From the NCBI RefSeq assembly GCF_010731635.1, contig NZ_AP022583.1:496001-560000 (forward strand): a stretch of 64,000 nt of DNA. Reading direction: 5' to 3'. A program made the translations under genes and the position numbers. This document shows positions 25,332 through 34,463 of this stretch, piece after piece. The first letter of the stretch is position 1, and the number at the start of each line of letters is the position of its first letter. The stretch is from Mycobacterium noviomagense. GTDB lineage: Bacteria > Actinomycetota > Actinomycetes > Mycobacteriales > Mycobacteriaceae. The notes under the pieces were generated by a model. That model was not told where the DNA came from, made no database searches, and saw nothing but the letters and a program-made list of their open reading frames with translations.

Positions 25332-27238
25332 CTATGGCAATGAACAGGCCGATCCGCGAAGTGGTCGAGGCTCCCGCGGAGCGGTCCCGCGATTTTACCG
25401 GCGCGGTCGTCCGTCTGGCTAAACGCCTTGCGCCGCAACGCTGGATGGCCAGTGCGGTGGTCGCGCTGTCGATCGCCGGCATCGCCGTTTCGGTGACCGG
25501 GCCGCGGGTCCTGGGACACGCCACCGATCTGTTATTCAACGGCGTGATCAGCCGGCAACTACCGGCCGGGATGACCAAGGAGCAAGCCGTCGCCGCGGCT
25601 CGCGCCCGCGGCAATGACACCTTCGCCGAGTTGCTGTCCAGGATGAACCTGGTGCCCGGGCGCGGCGTGGACTTCGCCGCGGTGGGGCGCACACTCGCGT
25701 TGGCGCTGACCATCTATCTGGTTGCGGCGGCACTGATTTGGGTGCAGGCGAGGCTGCTCAACGTCACGGTGCGGCGCACCATGCTCGCATTGCGCTCCGA
25801 TGTCGAGGACAAGGTCCACCGATTGCCGCTCTCGTACTTCGACAGTCGGCAGCGTGGCGAGCTGCTGAGCCGGGTCACCAATGACATTGACAACATCCAA
25901 ACGTCGATCTCGATGACCATCACCCAGCTGTTCAGCGCGGTGCTGACGGTGGTGGCCGTGCTGGCGATGATGATGTCGATCTCGTTGCTGCTGGCCGCAA
26001 TCACGCTGCTGACGGTGCCGCTTTCCGTGGTGGTCACCCGCGTGATCACGCGACGTTCGCAGCGGATGTTCGCCGCCCAGTGGTGGCAGACCGGACGGCT
26101 CAACGCCCACATCGAAGAGACCTACAGCGGATTCACGGTGGTGAAGACCTTCGGCCATCGGGCTAGGGCGCAAGAGCAGTTCCGCGAGTTCAACGACGAC
26201 GTGTACCGGTCCAGTTTCGGTGCGCAGTTCGTATCGGGTCTGCTGTCACCGGCGGCGATGTTCATCGCCAACCTCAGCTACGTGGCGGTGGCGGTGGTCG
26301 GCGGTCTGCAGGTGGCAACAGGGCAGATCACCCTCGGCAGCGTCCAGGCCTTCATCCAATACGTGCGCCAGTTCAACCAGCCGCTGACCCAGCTGGCGGC
26401 CATGTACAACACGCTGCAATCCGGAGTGGCCAGCGCCGAGCGGGTTTTCGAATTCCTGGACGAGGCCGAAGAACCCGCAGACGGTGCCGTTGCGCTGCCG
26501 CCCAACAACGGCGAGGAGCCAAGTGGCCGAGTCGAATTCGAGCATGTGAATTTCGCCTACCGCCCTGGCACGCCGGTTATCCGGGATGTGTCCTTCGTTG
26601 CGGAGCCGGGGAGCACCGTCGCGCTCGTGGGACCCACTGGCGCCGGCAAAACCACGCTGGTGAACCTGTTGATGCGGTTCTACGACGTCGATTCGGGGCG
26701 GATCCTGATCGACGGCGTCGATATCGCGTCGATGAGCCGACAGTCCCTGCGTTCCAGAATCGGCATGGTGCTGCAGGACACTTGGTTGTTCGATGGCACG
26801 ATCGCCGAGAACATCGCCTATGGGCGACCCGGCGCGAGCGACGACGAGATCGTCGAAGCGTCCAGGGCGGCATACGTCGACCGGTTCGTGCGCACGCTGG
26901 CGGACGGCTACCAGACGCGGGTCACCAACGACGGCGGCAACATCAGCGCCGGCGAGAAGCAACTGATCACCATCGCGCGGGCTTTTTTAGCCCGCCCACA
27001 GCTATTGATCCTCGATGAGGCAACCAGTTCGGTCGACAGCCGCACCGAGTTGCTCGTTCAGCATGCGATGCATGGACTTCGTCGCGGCCGAACGAGCTTC
27101 GTTATCGCCCACCGTCTTTCGACGATCCGCGACGCCGACCACATCCTGGTGATGGATTCCGGCGAGATCATCGAACAAGGCAGCCACGCCGAATTGCTGG
27201 CACGGCACGGGATCTACTGGGAGATGGCGCGGGCCTAG
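25328..27238 (+). CDS. ABC exporter half-transporter, catalytic partner (Rv1272c orthologue)
   Basis: 636 aa ABC exporter half with a polar N-terminal tail, six membrane segments (to about residue 350) and a nucleotide-binding domain: Walker [12 protein letters not shown]-loop [11 protein letters not shown], signature ISAGEKQL and Walker [13 protein letters not shown]. Its own Walker B keeps the catalytic Glu, but its signature is altered from LSGGQ to ISAGE; that signature contacts the Asp-containing site of its partner, so exactly one of the two composite ATP sites is degenerate. A stretch of about 45 residues ([17 protein letters not shown] onward) enlarges the first extracellular loop, as in Rv1272c. 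Ends tail to tail with the next gene (CTAG shared). Confidence 0.92.
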   Translation: MTMAMNRPIREVVEAPAERSRDFTGAVVRLAKRLAPQRWMASAVVALSIAGIAVSVTGPRVLGHATDLLFNGVISRQLPAGMTKEQAVAAARARGNDTFAELLSRMNLVPGRGVDFAAVGRTLALALTIYLVAAALIWVQARLLNVTVRRTMLALRSDVEDKVHRLPLSYFDSRQRGELLSRVTNDIDNIQTSISMTITQLFSAVLTVVAVLAMMMSISLLLAAITLLTVPLSVVVTRVITRRSQRMFAAQWWQTGRLNAHIEETYSGFTVVKTFGHRARAQEQFREFNDDVYRSSFGAQFVSGLLSPAAMFIANLSYVAVAVVGGLQVATGQITLGSVQAFIQYVRQFNQPLTQLAAMYNTLQSGVASAERVFEFLDEAEEPADGAVALPPNNGEEPSGRVEFEHVNFAYRPGTPVIRDVSFVAEPGSTVALVGPTGAGKTTLVNLLMRFYDVDSGRILIDGVDIASMSRQSLRSRIGMVLQDTWLFDGTIAENIAYGRPGASDDEIVEASRAAYVDRFVRTLADGYQTRVTNDGGNISAGEKQLITIARAFLARPQLLILDEATSSVDSRTELLVQHAMHGLRRGRTSFVIAHRLSTIRDADHILVMDSGEIIEQGSHAELLARHGIYWEMARA

Positions 27239-27795
27239 AGTTCCGGGCCCTGCGCTCTCAGATCATCGACCTTTGCCATCGCTTCGCGCAGTTTGGCCAG
27301 CCACTCCTCGGTGTGCTCGCCGACCAGTTTGACCGCCCAGGCCAACGCGTCGGAGCGGGATCGGGCCACGCCGGCATCGACAAGCGTGTCGAGCACCTGA
27401 CGTTCGGGCTGCTTCAGCCGCGTCATGACCGGAACCGCGATATGTGTGAACAGGATTCGCTCGCCACCGACCTCGACGCCCCAGGAGACCTTGCGACCGT
27501 ACCGAGCCTGTGCCTCGTCGGCGATGTTCATGCGCTCCGGCCGGGTTTCCTCGCGGAACCGCGAGACCCGCCCGGACGTGCGCGCTTCGCTTTCTTCTTG
27601 CCCCTCGGGTTCAGCCAGCTTGCCGATCACGGTGATCTCTTCGCGGTCGACGATGACCACCGGGTCGCCGTCGAACCAGTCGTCCGGGAGACGCCCAGCG
27701 AACCATTCGGCGGCGTCGCTGGCGTCCGGTTGCTCCGCCTGCTGCCAGCCGCCGGGGCGTCCATAGCGCCGCCCATGCATATGGTGTCGTTTCAT
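27235..27795 (-). CDS. conserved actinobacterial protein of unknown function
   Basis: 186 aa acidic cytosolic protein. I recognise it as a conserved actinobacterial hypothetical family but know no function. Seen: an N-terminal basic/histidine start, a middle beta-rich part ([16 protein letters not shown]), a charged helix [20 protein letters not shown] leading to [13 protein letters not shown], and a C-terminal region ([20 protein letters not shown]) reminiscent of ribbon-helix-helix or DNA-contacting helices. Start: ATG 27795, directly at the end of a triple TGTAATNA repeat, so the transcript may be leaderless; ATG 27780 is an alternative. Its stop overlaps that of the exporter gene. Confidence 0.7.
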   Translation of the reverse strand: MKRHHMHGRRYGRPGGWQQAEQPDASDAAEWFAGRLPDDWFDGDPVVIVDREEITVIGKLAEPEGQEESEARTSGRVSRFREETRPERMNIADEAQARYGRKVSWGVEVGGERILFTHIAVPVMTRLKQPERQVLDTLVDAGVARSRSDALAWAVKLVGEHTEEWLAKLREAMAKVDDLRAQGPEL

Positions 27796-27818
27796 GATTA
27801 CATGATTACATCATTACA
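27793..27818 (-). promoter_or_regulatory. three direct TGTAATNA octamers at the start of the 27235-27795 gene
   Basis: Read on the minus strand, TGTAATGA, TGTAATCA and TGTAATCA follow each other without gaps and run into the ATG at 27795. TGTAAT is close to a TATAAT -10 hexamer, so the array can be both promoter and binding site. Ribbon-helix-helix and similar autorepressors often bind such short head-to-tail repeats. The AT content is far above the surroundings. Confidence 0.6.
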
Positions 27819-28088
27819 CTGCTAATGGAACCGTGTTCTCCGGAAGCGAACACGACGCGATTTCAGCGCTTGCGCAGAACCGCGACTGGGCCCGCCCGGA
27901 AAGGCGCGAGCGGGCCGATGACGGTGAAAACCATTGATACATCGGAGTCGACGGCGTAGCTTTAGGAGCGAAGCAGACCCGGAAGTGACTGATCCGAAGA
28001 GCCGGTGTAAGGGGTGTCAGAGCCGGCCGCGCAGGATGTATGAGACGCAACCCCAGTGTCCTCCGGGTCTGCCCTTTTATCTGCGAAC
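27819..28088. other. intergenic region with an inverted-repeat-bounded element
   Basis: 270 bases between two minus-strand genes. Near the left end GTGTTC and GAACAC form a short hairpin (about 27833-27853). Further right, GCAGACCCGGA (27973-27983) and its perfect complement TCCGGGTCTGC (28062-28072) enclose 78 bases and are followed on the plus strand by CCCTTTTAT. This could be a plus-strand structured RNA ending in a terminator, a terminator-like structure, or a dispersed repeat. The open frame running through it on minus is an extension of an out-of-frame shadow and is not supported. Confidence 0.45.
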
Positions 28089-29228
28089 CTAGCCCCAAGC
28101 CTCGTTGTCGCCGCTCTCGCCGCGGCGGGCGCGAAACAGCTTCACCTCGCCCTTGACGCCTTTGAGATGACGGTCGCCGGCGAACGACCAGCTGAACCCC
28201 GGGCCGTCCCCTACCGCCTCGCGTACCGACTCGGCCGCGAGCACCGTGCCGGGCCGCGCGACGCCGGTCACCCGGCTGGCCACATTCACCGGGCTGCCGA
28301 ACCAGTCGCCGGCCCGGCTTACCGCGGACCCCGCGGCCACGCCCGCCCGCAGCCGCGGAAATTCGTTCTCGGTGTCGGTGACTTCGACGAGCTTGAGCAC
28401 CGCATCGAGCAGCGGCACGGGATCTGGGCTCACGAACATCACCGCGTCGCCGATCGTCTTGATGAACCGCACCGGTGGGGCGGCCACGTCCCGGGCAAGG
28501 CCGGCCAGGCGATCGGCCAACTGCACCAGCTCCTCGGGCGGCACCGCCTCGCCAAGGCGGGTGAAGCCGACGAGATCGGCGAACGCCACGGCGACGTGGC
28601 GTGCGCCGGGTAACGGTGCGCCCGCGGCTCGTTCGCTGGCGCTGACGGCTTCGGTCTCCATCTGGTGGCGCAGGTGCATGAACAGCATGTCGGTGATCCA
28701 CGGACCCAGCAGCGGGGCGATCCGGCTCACCAACGCGTAGGAGCGCTTCGCGGTCTCCAGCTCGCTTAGGCCCGGTTCGAGGATGGCTGCCAGCGCGGTG
28801 TAGCGCATCACCTCGGCGGCATGCGAGAGACCTTCGGCGAGAACGCGCACCACCTGGACCAAGTGCTCGGGGTCGAGGCCGACCTCGAGGAAGCGTTGTG
28901 CGTGCGCAGCGGCGATGCCGTCGGCGCGCATGTGGACGGCGGCGTCGGGGTCGTCGACCCTCGCCAGCCCGATGGCGCGCTGGACCCGTTGCAGCAAATC
29001 CAGGTCCACGCCGGCTGACTCGCTGATCTCGCGCGCAGACACATAGGTGCCGTCATCGCCGATCAGTCGCCGCGACGCCAGCAGCATCGGCATGAACGAT
29101 CCTCGAATTTCCTCGACCGTGATGCCTTGGTCGAGCAACCACTCGATCAACTCCGCGCGCTCGGCACGCACATTGCCTTCCAGGCCATCGAGCAGATCGT
29201 CGATGTCCGGGCCGACCCCGTCGTCCAC
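28089..29228 (-). CDS. adenylyl cyclase with autoinhibitory pH-sensing domain (Rv1264 type)
   Basis: 379 aa class IIIc cyclase. Residues 1-200 form the helical regulatory domain ([20 protein letters not shown] onward) that in Rv1264 holds the enzyme inactive at neutral pH. The catalytic domain has every residue of the known set at a constant offset of minus 4 from Rv1264: metal Asp in FADLVGFT (D218), adenine-selecting Lys in KTIGD (K257) with D261, D308 in GDWFG, N315 and transition-state Arg in NVASR (R319). Two such domains must dimerise. Upstream lies the right end of an IS605-like relic, which separates this gene from its former divergent neighbour. Confidence 0.93.
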   Translation of the reverse strand: MDDGVGPDIDDLLDGLEGNVRAERAELIEWLLDQGITVEEIRGSFMPMLLASRRLIGDDGTYVSAREISESAGVDLDLLQRVQRAIGLARVDDPDAAVHMRADGIAAAHAQRFLEVGLDPEHLVQVVRVLAEGLSHAAEVMRYTALAAILEPGLSELETAKRSYALVSRIAPLLGPWITDMLFMHLRHQMETEAVSASERAAGAPLPGARHVAVAFADLVGFTRLGEAVPPEELVQLADRLAGLARDVAAPPVRFIKTIGDAVMFVSPDPVPLLDAVLKLVEVTDTENEFPRLRAGVAAGSAVSRAGDWFGSPVNVASRVTGVARPGTVLAAESVREAVGDGPGFSWSFAGDRHLKGVKGEVKLFRARRGESGDNEAWG

Positions 29229-29268
29229 GCCGACAACCTATAACGCCCGCGGCGCATGATGTGAGCTG

Positions 29269-29345
29269 TTGACGTCCTCCTCTGGCTGAAACCAGAGGAT
29301 TCCAACCCTGATCCCGCTACCTATACGGCAGGAGAGCACAGTTGA
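29269..29345 (-). ncRNA. candidate omega-RNA (guide RNA) 3' part of the tnpB element
   Basis: In IS605-like elements the guide RNA scaffold overlaps the tnpB 3' end and runs to the right end, with the guide taken from flanking host DNA. Here that position is 29345 down to 29269, including the right-end hairpin; the next minus-strand bases outside, CAGCTCACATCATGCG, would be the guide. Expression is unproven, and the nuclease partner is broken. Placed by analogy only. Confidence 0.35.
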
Positions 29346-30408
29346 GGTTCACGGTTCCTAGACCGGCGAGCGCCGAGGTCTCCCCGTGCAGTCACCGCCC
29401 GTCCGGCGGCGATGTTGCGTGCAGCGTTCACGTCGGCATTGCATGGCCCGGCGGTGCAGGATTCGCACTGGAAAACCGCTTGGCTCTTACGGTTTCCGGC
29501 AGCGACGTGCCCGCAAACGGCGCATCGTTGCGACGTGTACGCGGCCGGAACCTGCTCGACCCGACCAGAGGCTTTATGCTGCAAACGCGCAGCGAACATG
29601 CCCCAACCGCTGCGGCTGATACCTCGGTTCAGTCCCCGTTTTTCGGCAACACCTACACTGGGCTGCTCCAGCGTTCCCCGCGCAGAGCGAGTCATCGCAC
29701 GCACATCAAGGACCTCAATGCGGATCGTTTCGAACCGGTGTGCGAGCCACCCTTGGCGCGGGCAAGGCGCCGCTGCAGCGCCTTCAAGCGCTTGGCCTCA
29801 CCGTGGCTCAGCCGAGGAGCATGCAGCAATTGCCCGGTCGACAGCGCGGCCGCCACCGCAACGCCGCGGTCGATACCCACCACGGAGCCATCGGCCGGCC
29901 CGGCAATGGTTTGCGGTGCGTGGGCGAACGCGATGTGCCAGCGACCGGCCCGATCACGGGTGATGCGGTAGAACTTCGCACCCTCGGGGACCGGCCGCGA
30001 CAGGCGAAACCGGATCCGGCCGACCTTGGGTACCCACACCCGAGCGAACCGCCGGTTCAGACGCTCGACGTGATGGGCTTTGACCGCGACCTGCCGAAAG
30101 CCCTCATGCACACCGGCTTTGCGCCAGGTCGGTCGACGGTGGGTGCCGTTGAAAAAGTTACGCATCGCTTGCGCGAAATCCCGCAACGCCTGCTGCTGCA
30201 CAGTCTGCGAGCCCGCTGCCAGCCAGCTGTATTCGGCACGGGCGGCCGTCAAACGGGCGCACTGCTCGTTATAGCCGGGCGCTTGGCGCCCCGGCTGCCA
30301 GTGCCGCTGCTGCTCTACAGCCAAATTCCATACAAACCGGGCGTGGCGACAGTGCTCCGCCAACAACACCGCCTGCTTAGCAGTCGGAACCAATCGATAA
30401 CGCGACAC
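29321..30408 (-). pseudogene. tnpB: TnpB RNA-guided nuclease, internal deletion and frameshift
   Basis: Part one (30408 down to 29692): MSRYRLVPTAKQAVLLAEHC, helix-turn-helix and wedge regions, first RuvC Asp in SVVGIDRGVA (D180), ending AKGGSHTGSKR. The frame then shifts; the second part (from about 29725) reads ETIRIEVLDVRAMTRSARG, with the RuvC Glu, the zinc-finger cysteines CAVC and CESC, and the final RuvC Asp in CNADVNAARN. Compared with intact TnpBs about 30 codons between GSKR and TIRIE are missing, which causes the shift. All three RuvC acids survive as text but cannot be made in one polypeptide. Confidence 0.85.
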
Positions 30409-30467
30409 CCCTGCAACCTAACCGTTACCACCGACAAACCGCCGAACGGAAACGCCGTAATCAGCTG

Positions 30468-30962
30468 ATGGCCACGCCGCTGCTCGAGGGATTACCGCCG
30501 ATTGCCGCTCATGGCGCCCGGCTGCTGATCTTGGGCTCGTTTCCCAGCGCCCAATCGCTTACGATGCGCCAGTACTACGCCAATCCGCGAAATGCGTTCT
30601 GGCGAATCACCGCCGAGCTGTTCGGGTTCGATCCCAATGCGCCCTACGAAAGCCGGTTGGCGGCGTTGCAGTCACACGGGGTGGCGCTCTGGGATGTACT
30701 GCGCAGATGCCGCCGCGCCGGTAGTTCGGACGCCAAGATCGAGCCGAAAAGCATGGTGGTCAACGACTTTGCGGACCTGTTCGCGAACTATCCAACGATT
30801 ACGCAGGTGTACTTCAACGGCGAGAAGGCTGCCACCGTGTTCGGCAAGCTGGTCCGGCTAGACGCGCCGGTCAGCTATCAGCGACTGCCGTCGACCAGCC
30901 CGGCCAACGCCATCCCGCTCGAGGCGAAACTAGCGGCTTGGCAAGTGATTTCACTGTCATGA
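30468..30962 (+). CDS. DNA-deoxyinosine glycosylase (UDG superfamily, family 6)
   Basis: 164 aa base-excision repair enzyme of the uracil-DNA glycosylase fold. The active-site motif LLILGSFPSAQSL (about residue 20) followed by QYYANPRNAFWRI is the hallmark of hypoxanthine-DNA glycosylases (family 6), and LPSTSPANA near the C-terminus is the second family loop. It removes hypoxanthine arising from adenine deamination. ATG 30468 lies only 8 bases from the inferred left edge of the tnpB element, so its original promoter has been displaced. It converges on amiB2 with a 6-base overlap. Not present at this site in M. tuberculosis. Confidence 0.85.
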   Translation: MATPLLEGLPPIAAHGARLLILGSFPSAQSLTMRQYYANPRNAFWRITAELFGFDPNAPYESRLAALQSHGVALWDVLRRCRRAGSSDAKIEPKSMVVNDFADLFANYPTITQVYFNGEKAATVFGKLVRLDAPVSYQRLPSTSPANAIPLEAKLAAWQVISLS

Positions 30963-32348
30963 CACCGGCGGGCGCCGGTGCGCCCAAGGCCTGGCGCTTT
31001 CGATCTGGGCGCTGAGCGCAAGCAACGTCGCCTCGTCGTACGGCCGGCCCACCAGCTGAATGCCGAACGGCAGCCCGTCAGGGTCCAACCCCCATGGCAC
31101 CGCAGCCGCGGGCTGACCGGTCAGGTTCCATATCTCGAAAAACGGAACCTGGCGCGCGACCAGCAGCAAACTCGACACCGCGCCGCGGCGTTGTAAGGCC
31201 CCGACGCGGGGCGGTCCGGTGGCGTTCGCCGGTGTGACGAGCACGTCGACGTCGTCGAAAATCGACTGGATCCTTGAGCTCAGGGCCTCCTCGCCGGCGC
31301 GCACCGCTGCGATCCGCCGGTCAGAGATAAGGCGACCGATGCGTGCCATGTTGCGGGTGCGCGCCTCCAGCCGCTCCGGATGAGGCAGGGCGCGGGCATC
31401 GTCATAGATGCCGCGGAAGTAGCGCGGTAGGTAGCTGCCGTAGATCGCCGTCGGCGGGTAGTCGGGGTCGCGCGCTACGACGTGGTGGCCGAGTTCGCGA
31501 AGCAGATCCCCCGCCTGGTGGACAGCCGCCTTGTGCTCCTTGCTGCATTTGACGATCAGCGGTGGTGGAGCCTTGGTGCTCAACGCGATTCGCAGTCGGC
31601 CGGGTGATCGCGCTGCCGCGGCGACGAACCCACCGTCGGGGCCGGGCTGTGTCGTCGTCGCATCGAGAAACACCGCCGCATCGGTCACCGAACGCGCGAT
31701 CGGGCCGTTGACGCTCAGTCCGCACCACGCGTCCTCATGTGGCGAGAGCGAGATCCGGCCGCGCTGGGTTTTAACCCCGAACAGACCGCACCACGTCGAC
31801 GGGATACGGATCGAGCCGCCGCCGTCGGAGCCCAGCGCCAGCGAGGCGAGCCCAGCGGCCACCGCCGCGCCGCTGCCGCCGCTGCTGCCGCCGGGCGTGC
31901 GTGAGAGGTCCCACGGATTGCGGGTCGCGCCAAAGGTCACCGATTCGGTGAAGGGCAGCATCATCAACTCGGGCACCGAGGTCTTGCCAAGGATCACCGC
32001 GCCGGCGGCCCGCAGTGCGCGAACGACTTCGGCGTCCTGGGTTGCCGCCGGGCCGTGGGCGCTGGTGCCGTAAGTTGTTGTCTGTCCGGCGATCTCGACG
32101 TCGTCTTTGATCGCGATCGGTACCCCGAGCAGCGGCAGTCGTTCACCGGCGACCAAGCGGCGCTGCGCGTCGGCGGCTTCCTGACGTGCGGTGTGGGCCA
32201 ACACGACGCGGTAGGACCGTAGCTGCGGGTCCAGCCGGGCGATGCGGTCCAGGTAAATCTCCAGCAGCTCAGGAGCGGTGACGGTGCCGGCGGCCAACAT
32301 CCGCGCCTGTTCAGCCGCGCCGGCGAAGGCCAGGTCGCGAGGGTCCAC
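30957..32348 (-). CDS. amiB2: amidase AmiB2
   Basis: 463 aa amidase-signature enzyme that hydrolyses a carboxamide to acid and ammonia. The catalytic Ser-cisSer-Lys set is visible: Lys in VPIAIKDDVEIAG (about residue 78), and GGSSGGSGAAVAAG (about 153) leading to LGSDGGGSIRIPSTWCGLFG. Length equals the mycobacterial orthologue Rv1263. Cytosolic, no signal peptide. It is divergent from the aminotransferase gene with a 38-base gap. Physiological substrate unknown. Confidence 0.93.
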   Translation of the reverse strand: MDPRDLAFAGAAEQARMLAAGTVTAPELLEIYLDRIARLDPQLRSYRVVLAHTARQEAADAQRRLVAGERLPLLGVPIAIKDDVEIAGQTTTYGTSAHGPAATQDAEVVRALRAAGAVILGKTSVPELMMLPFTESVTFGATRNPWDLSRTPGGSSGGSGAAVAAGLASLALGSDGGGSIRIPSTWCGLFGVKTQRGRISLSPHEDAWCGLSVNGPIARSVTDAAVFLDATTTQPGPDGGFVAAAARSPGRLRIALSTKAPPPLIVKCSKEHKAAVHQAGDLLRELGHHVVARDPDYPPTAIYGSYLPRYFRGIYDDARALPHPERLEARTRNMARIGRLISDRRIAAVRAGEEALSSRIQSIFDDVDVLVTPANATGPPRVGALQRRGAVSSLLLVARQVPFFEIWNLTGQPAAAVPWGLDPDGLPFGIQLVGRPYDEATLLALSAQIESARPWAHRRPPVS

Positions 32349-32386
32349 CGCGGCACTGTATCGCGCTGGAGAGGCAGACTACGGAC

Positions 32387-33565
32387 ATGACCGACACGGT
32401 GTTCGATGCAATGAGCGAAGAGCAACTCCGCCGACGCAAGACCATCAAATGGACCTACTTCGAGCCCGACGTGCTGCCGCTGTGGATCGCCGAGATGGAT
32501 TTCGCGACCGCGCCGGCCGTGGTCGACGCCGCGCACGCGTGCGTCGACAACCAAGAATTCGGCTACCCGCCGGTCGAAGATGACCTAGCGACGGCGACCG
32601 CCGAGTGGTGCCGGCGCCGCTACGGCTGGCACGTCGAGCCCGACTGGGTCCGGGTCGTTCCCGACGTGCTCAAGGGCATGGAGGTCGTGATCAACTTCCT
32701 CACCCGCCCCGAGAGCCCGGTCGTCTTGCCCGTCCCGGCGTACATGCCGTTCTTCGACGTGCTGCGGGTCACCGGTCGGCAACGCGTGGAAATCCCGATG
32801 CTGCAAGATGTTTCGGGGCGGTACGTCATGGATCTGGACGCGCTCGACGCCGCCTTCGCCGGCGGAGCCGGATCGCTGATTCTGTGCAACCCGAACAATC
32901 CGCTCGGGACGGCGTTCACCCCCGATGAGATGCGTGCCATCGTCGACGTCGCGGAAAGGCACGGCGGGCGGGTCATCGCCGATGAGATCCATGCGCCCCT
33001 GGTCTACCCCCGCCCCCACGTCGCGGCCGCCTCCGTTTCCGACACGGCCGCGCAAACGGTGATCACGCTGATGTCGGCGTCCAAAGGCTGGAACCTGCCC
33101 GGCTTGATGTGCGCCCAAGTGATCTTGTCCAACCGTCGCGACATCGACGAGTGGGACCGGATCAACATGCTGCACAAGATGGGCGCGTCCACCGTCGGTA
33201 TCCGCGCGAACATCGCCGCCTACCAGCACGGTGCCGCGTGGCTGGACGAGCTGCTCCCCTACCTGAAGACCAATCGGGACCACCTCGCGCACCGTCTGCC
33301 CGAGGCCATTCCGGGGGTGAAGATCAACACGCCGGAAGCCACCTACATGTCCTGGGTGGACTTCCGGGCGCTGAACCTGCCAGCCGAACCGGCGGATTAC
33401 CTGCTGTCCAAGGCCAAGGTCGCGCTGAGCCCGGGCATCCCGTTCGGTGCGACGGTAAGCGCGGGGTTCGCGCGGCTGAACTTCGGCACCACTCGTGCGA
33501 TCCTCGACCGCGCGATCGAGGCGATGGCCGCCGCGGTGCCCCCTGATGGCAACCCAGTACGGTAG
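32387..33565 (+). CDS. PLP-dependent aminotransferase/cystathionine beta-lyase, MalY/PatB family
   Basis: 392 aa fold-type I PLP enzyme. MalY/PatB indicators: the early motif LPLWIAEMDFATAP, cofactor-binding NPNNPLGTAF and ADEIHAPLVY, and the PLP lysine in LMSASKGWNLPGL. The C-terminal arginine that binds substrate carboxylate is in FARLNFGTT. Members split cystathionine or cysteine to pyruvate, ammonia and a thiol, or act as regulators. It resembles M. tuberculosis Rv2294, which lies elsewhere in that genome, so the gene is displaced or duplicated here. The next gene starts 4 bases after the stop. Confidence 0.88.
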   Translation: MTDTVFDAMSEEQLRRRKTIKWTYFEPDVLPLWIAEMDFATAPAVVDAAHACVDNQEFGYPPVEDDLATATAEWCRRRYGWHVEPDWVRVVPDVLKGMEVVINFLTRPESPVVLPVPAYMPFFDVLRVTGRQRVEIPMLQDVSGRYVMDLDALDAAFAGGAGSLILCNPNNPLGTAFTPDEMRAIVDVAERHGGRVIADEIHAPLVYPRPHVAAASVSDTAAQTVITLMSASKGWNLPGLMCAQVILSNRRDIDEWDRINMLHKMGASTVGIRANIAAYQHGAAWLDELLPYLKTNRDHLAHRLPEAIPGVKINTPEATYMSWVDFRALNLPAEPADYLLSKAKVALSPGIPFGATVSAGFARLNFGTTRAILDRAIEAMAAAVPPDGNPVR

Positions 33566-33569
33566 CCGC

Positions 33570-33998
33570 ATGTCCTGCGTGTTCTGTGCGGTCGTCGCCG
33601 GGGAGGCTCCGGGGATCAAGATCTACGAAGACGACGACTACCTCGCGATCCTTGACGTCCGTCCGTTCACCCGCGGCCACACGCTGGTGGTGCCCAAGCG
33701 GCACACCACCGACGTGACCGACACCCCGCCGGAAACCCTGGCCGGACTGGTGACAATCGGCCAGCGCATAGCGCGTGCCGCGCGGGCGACCGAACTGGCC
33801 GACGCCACCCATCTCGCGGTCAACGACGGTTCGGCCGCATTCCAGACGGTGCCCCACATTCATTTGCACGTGGTACCAAGGCGCGACGGAGACAAGCTGT
33901 CGTTCGCCAAAGGGATGGTGCTGCGCCGCGACCCCGACCGGGAAGCCACCGCACAGATCCTGCGCGAGGCGCTGGCGCGGATCGACGCGGGCCAGTAA
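33570..33998 (+). CDS. HIT-family nucleotide hydrolase/transferase
   Basis: 142 aa. The histidine triad is complete: HIHLHVVPRR (about residue 95), preceded by CVFCAVVAGEAPG at the N-terminus and HTLVVPKRHTTDV in the middle. Such proteins hydrolyse purine phosphoramidates or dinucleoside polyphosphates. The ATG at 33570 follows the aminotransferase stop by 4 bases and matches the start of the Rv1262c family; longer upstream reading is aminotransferase sequence in another frame. Confidence 0.92.
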   Translation: MSCVFCAVVAGEAPGIKIYEDDDYLAILDVRPFTRGHTLVVPKRHTTDVTDTPPETLAGLVTIGQRIARAARATELADATHLAVNDGSAAFQTVPHIHLHVVPRRDGDKLSFAKGMVLRRDPDREATAQILREALARIDAGQ

Positions 33999-34007
33999 GA
34001 CTGGGCC

Positions 34008-34463
34008 ATGACTCTTTCGCCGATCGAGCAGGCCGGGGCGCAGCTGCTGCGGATCCACAACTTCATCTACCAGAAGAGCAACGGCTGGATCGGCCACCGG
34101 ATACCGGGTGCGGCGCCGATGCTCCTGCTGCACACAACCGGCGCCAAGACCGGGCAGCCACGCACCACCGCGTTGACCTATGCGCGCGACGGCGATTCTT
34201 ACCTGATCGTCGCGTCCAACGCCGGCGCCCGACGTTACCCGGCCTGGTACCACAACCTGCGCAAACATCCCGACTGCGAAATCAACGTTGGGCCAAAGCG
34301 ATTCGCCGTCAGCGCGAAGCAAACCAATCCCGACGACCCCGACTATCTGCGGCTGTGGCAGATCGTCAACAAGAACAACGCCAACCGCTACACGGCCTAT
34401 CAGCGCAAGACGTCGCGGCCAATCTCGGTGTTCGTGTTGACGCCGCGCGAAAAAGCCACCTAG
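34008..34463 (+). CDS. deazaflavin (F420)-dependent nitroreductase/FDOR family protein
   Basis: 151 aa split beta-barrel protein of the Ddn/DUF385 family. Landmarks: MLLLHTTGAKTGQPRTTALT (about residue 45), YLIVASNAGARRYPAWYHNL and the C-terminal VNKNNANRYTAYQRKT with the tyrosines and arginine that shape the F420 pocket. Likely reduces quinone-like or nitro compounds with reduced F420. Orthologue of Rv1261c. Same strand as the HIT gene, 9 bases apart, and overlapping by 4 bases at its stop with the convergent LLM gene. Confidence 0.9.
   Translation: MTLSPIEQAGAQLLRIHNFIYQKSNGWIGHRIPGAAPMLLLHTTGAKTGQPRTTALTYARDGDSYLIVASNAGARRYPAWYHNLRKHPDCEINVGPKRFAVSAKQTNPDDPDYLRLWQIVNKNNANRYTAYQRKTSRPISVFVLTPREKAT

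Larger units (their letters stand above)
29269..30456 (-). mobile_element. tnpB-only IS605/IS1341-like element (relic)
   Basis: About 1.19 kb with no tnpA. The right end (low coordinates, minus-strand 3' side) has the typical subterminal hairpin CCTCTGG-loop-CCAGAGG (stem 29278-29285 with 29292-29299) inside GAATCC...GGAGGACGTCAA, ending in TCAA at 29269-29272. On the left side the minus strand reads TGATTAC then GGCG: TTAC at 30457-30460 is the same tetranucleotide used as target by IS608. No target duplication is expected or seen. Boundaries are inferred from these motifs; the left one is less certain. Confidence 0.72.

Noticed and set aside
27814..28701. 295-codon minus-strand frame through the intergenic region and the cyclase 3' half
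   Set aside because: Upstream two thirds are an out-of-frame copy of the cyclase gene; the rest is repeat-like intergenic sequence.
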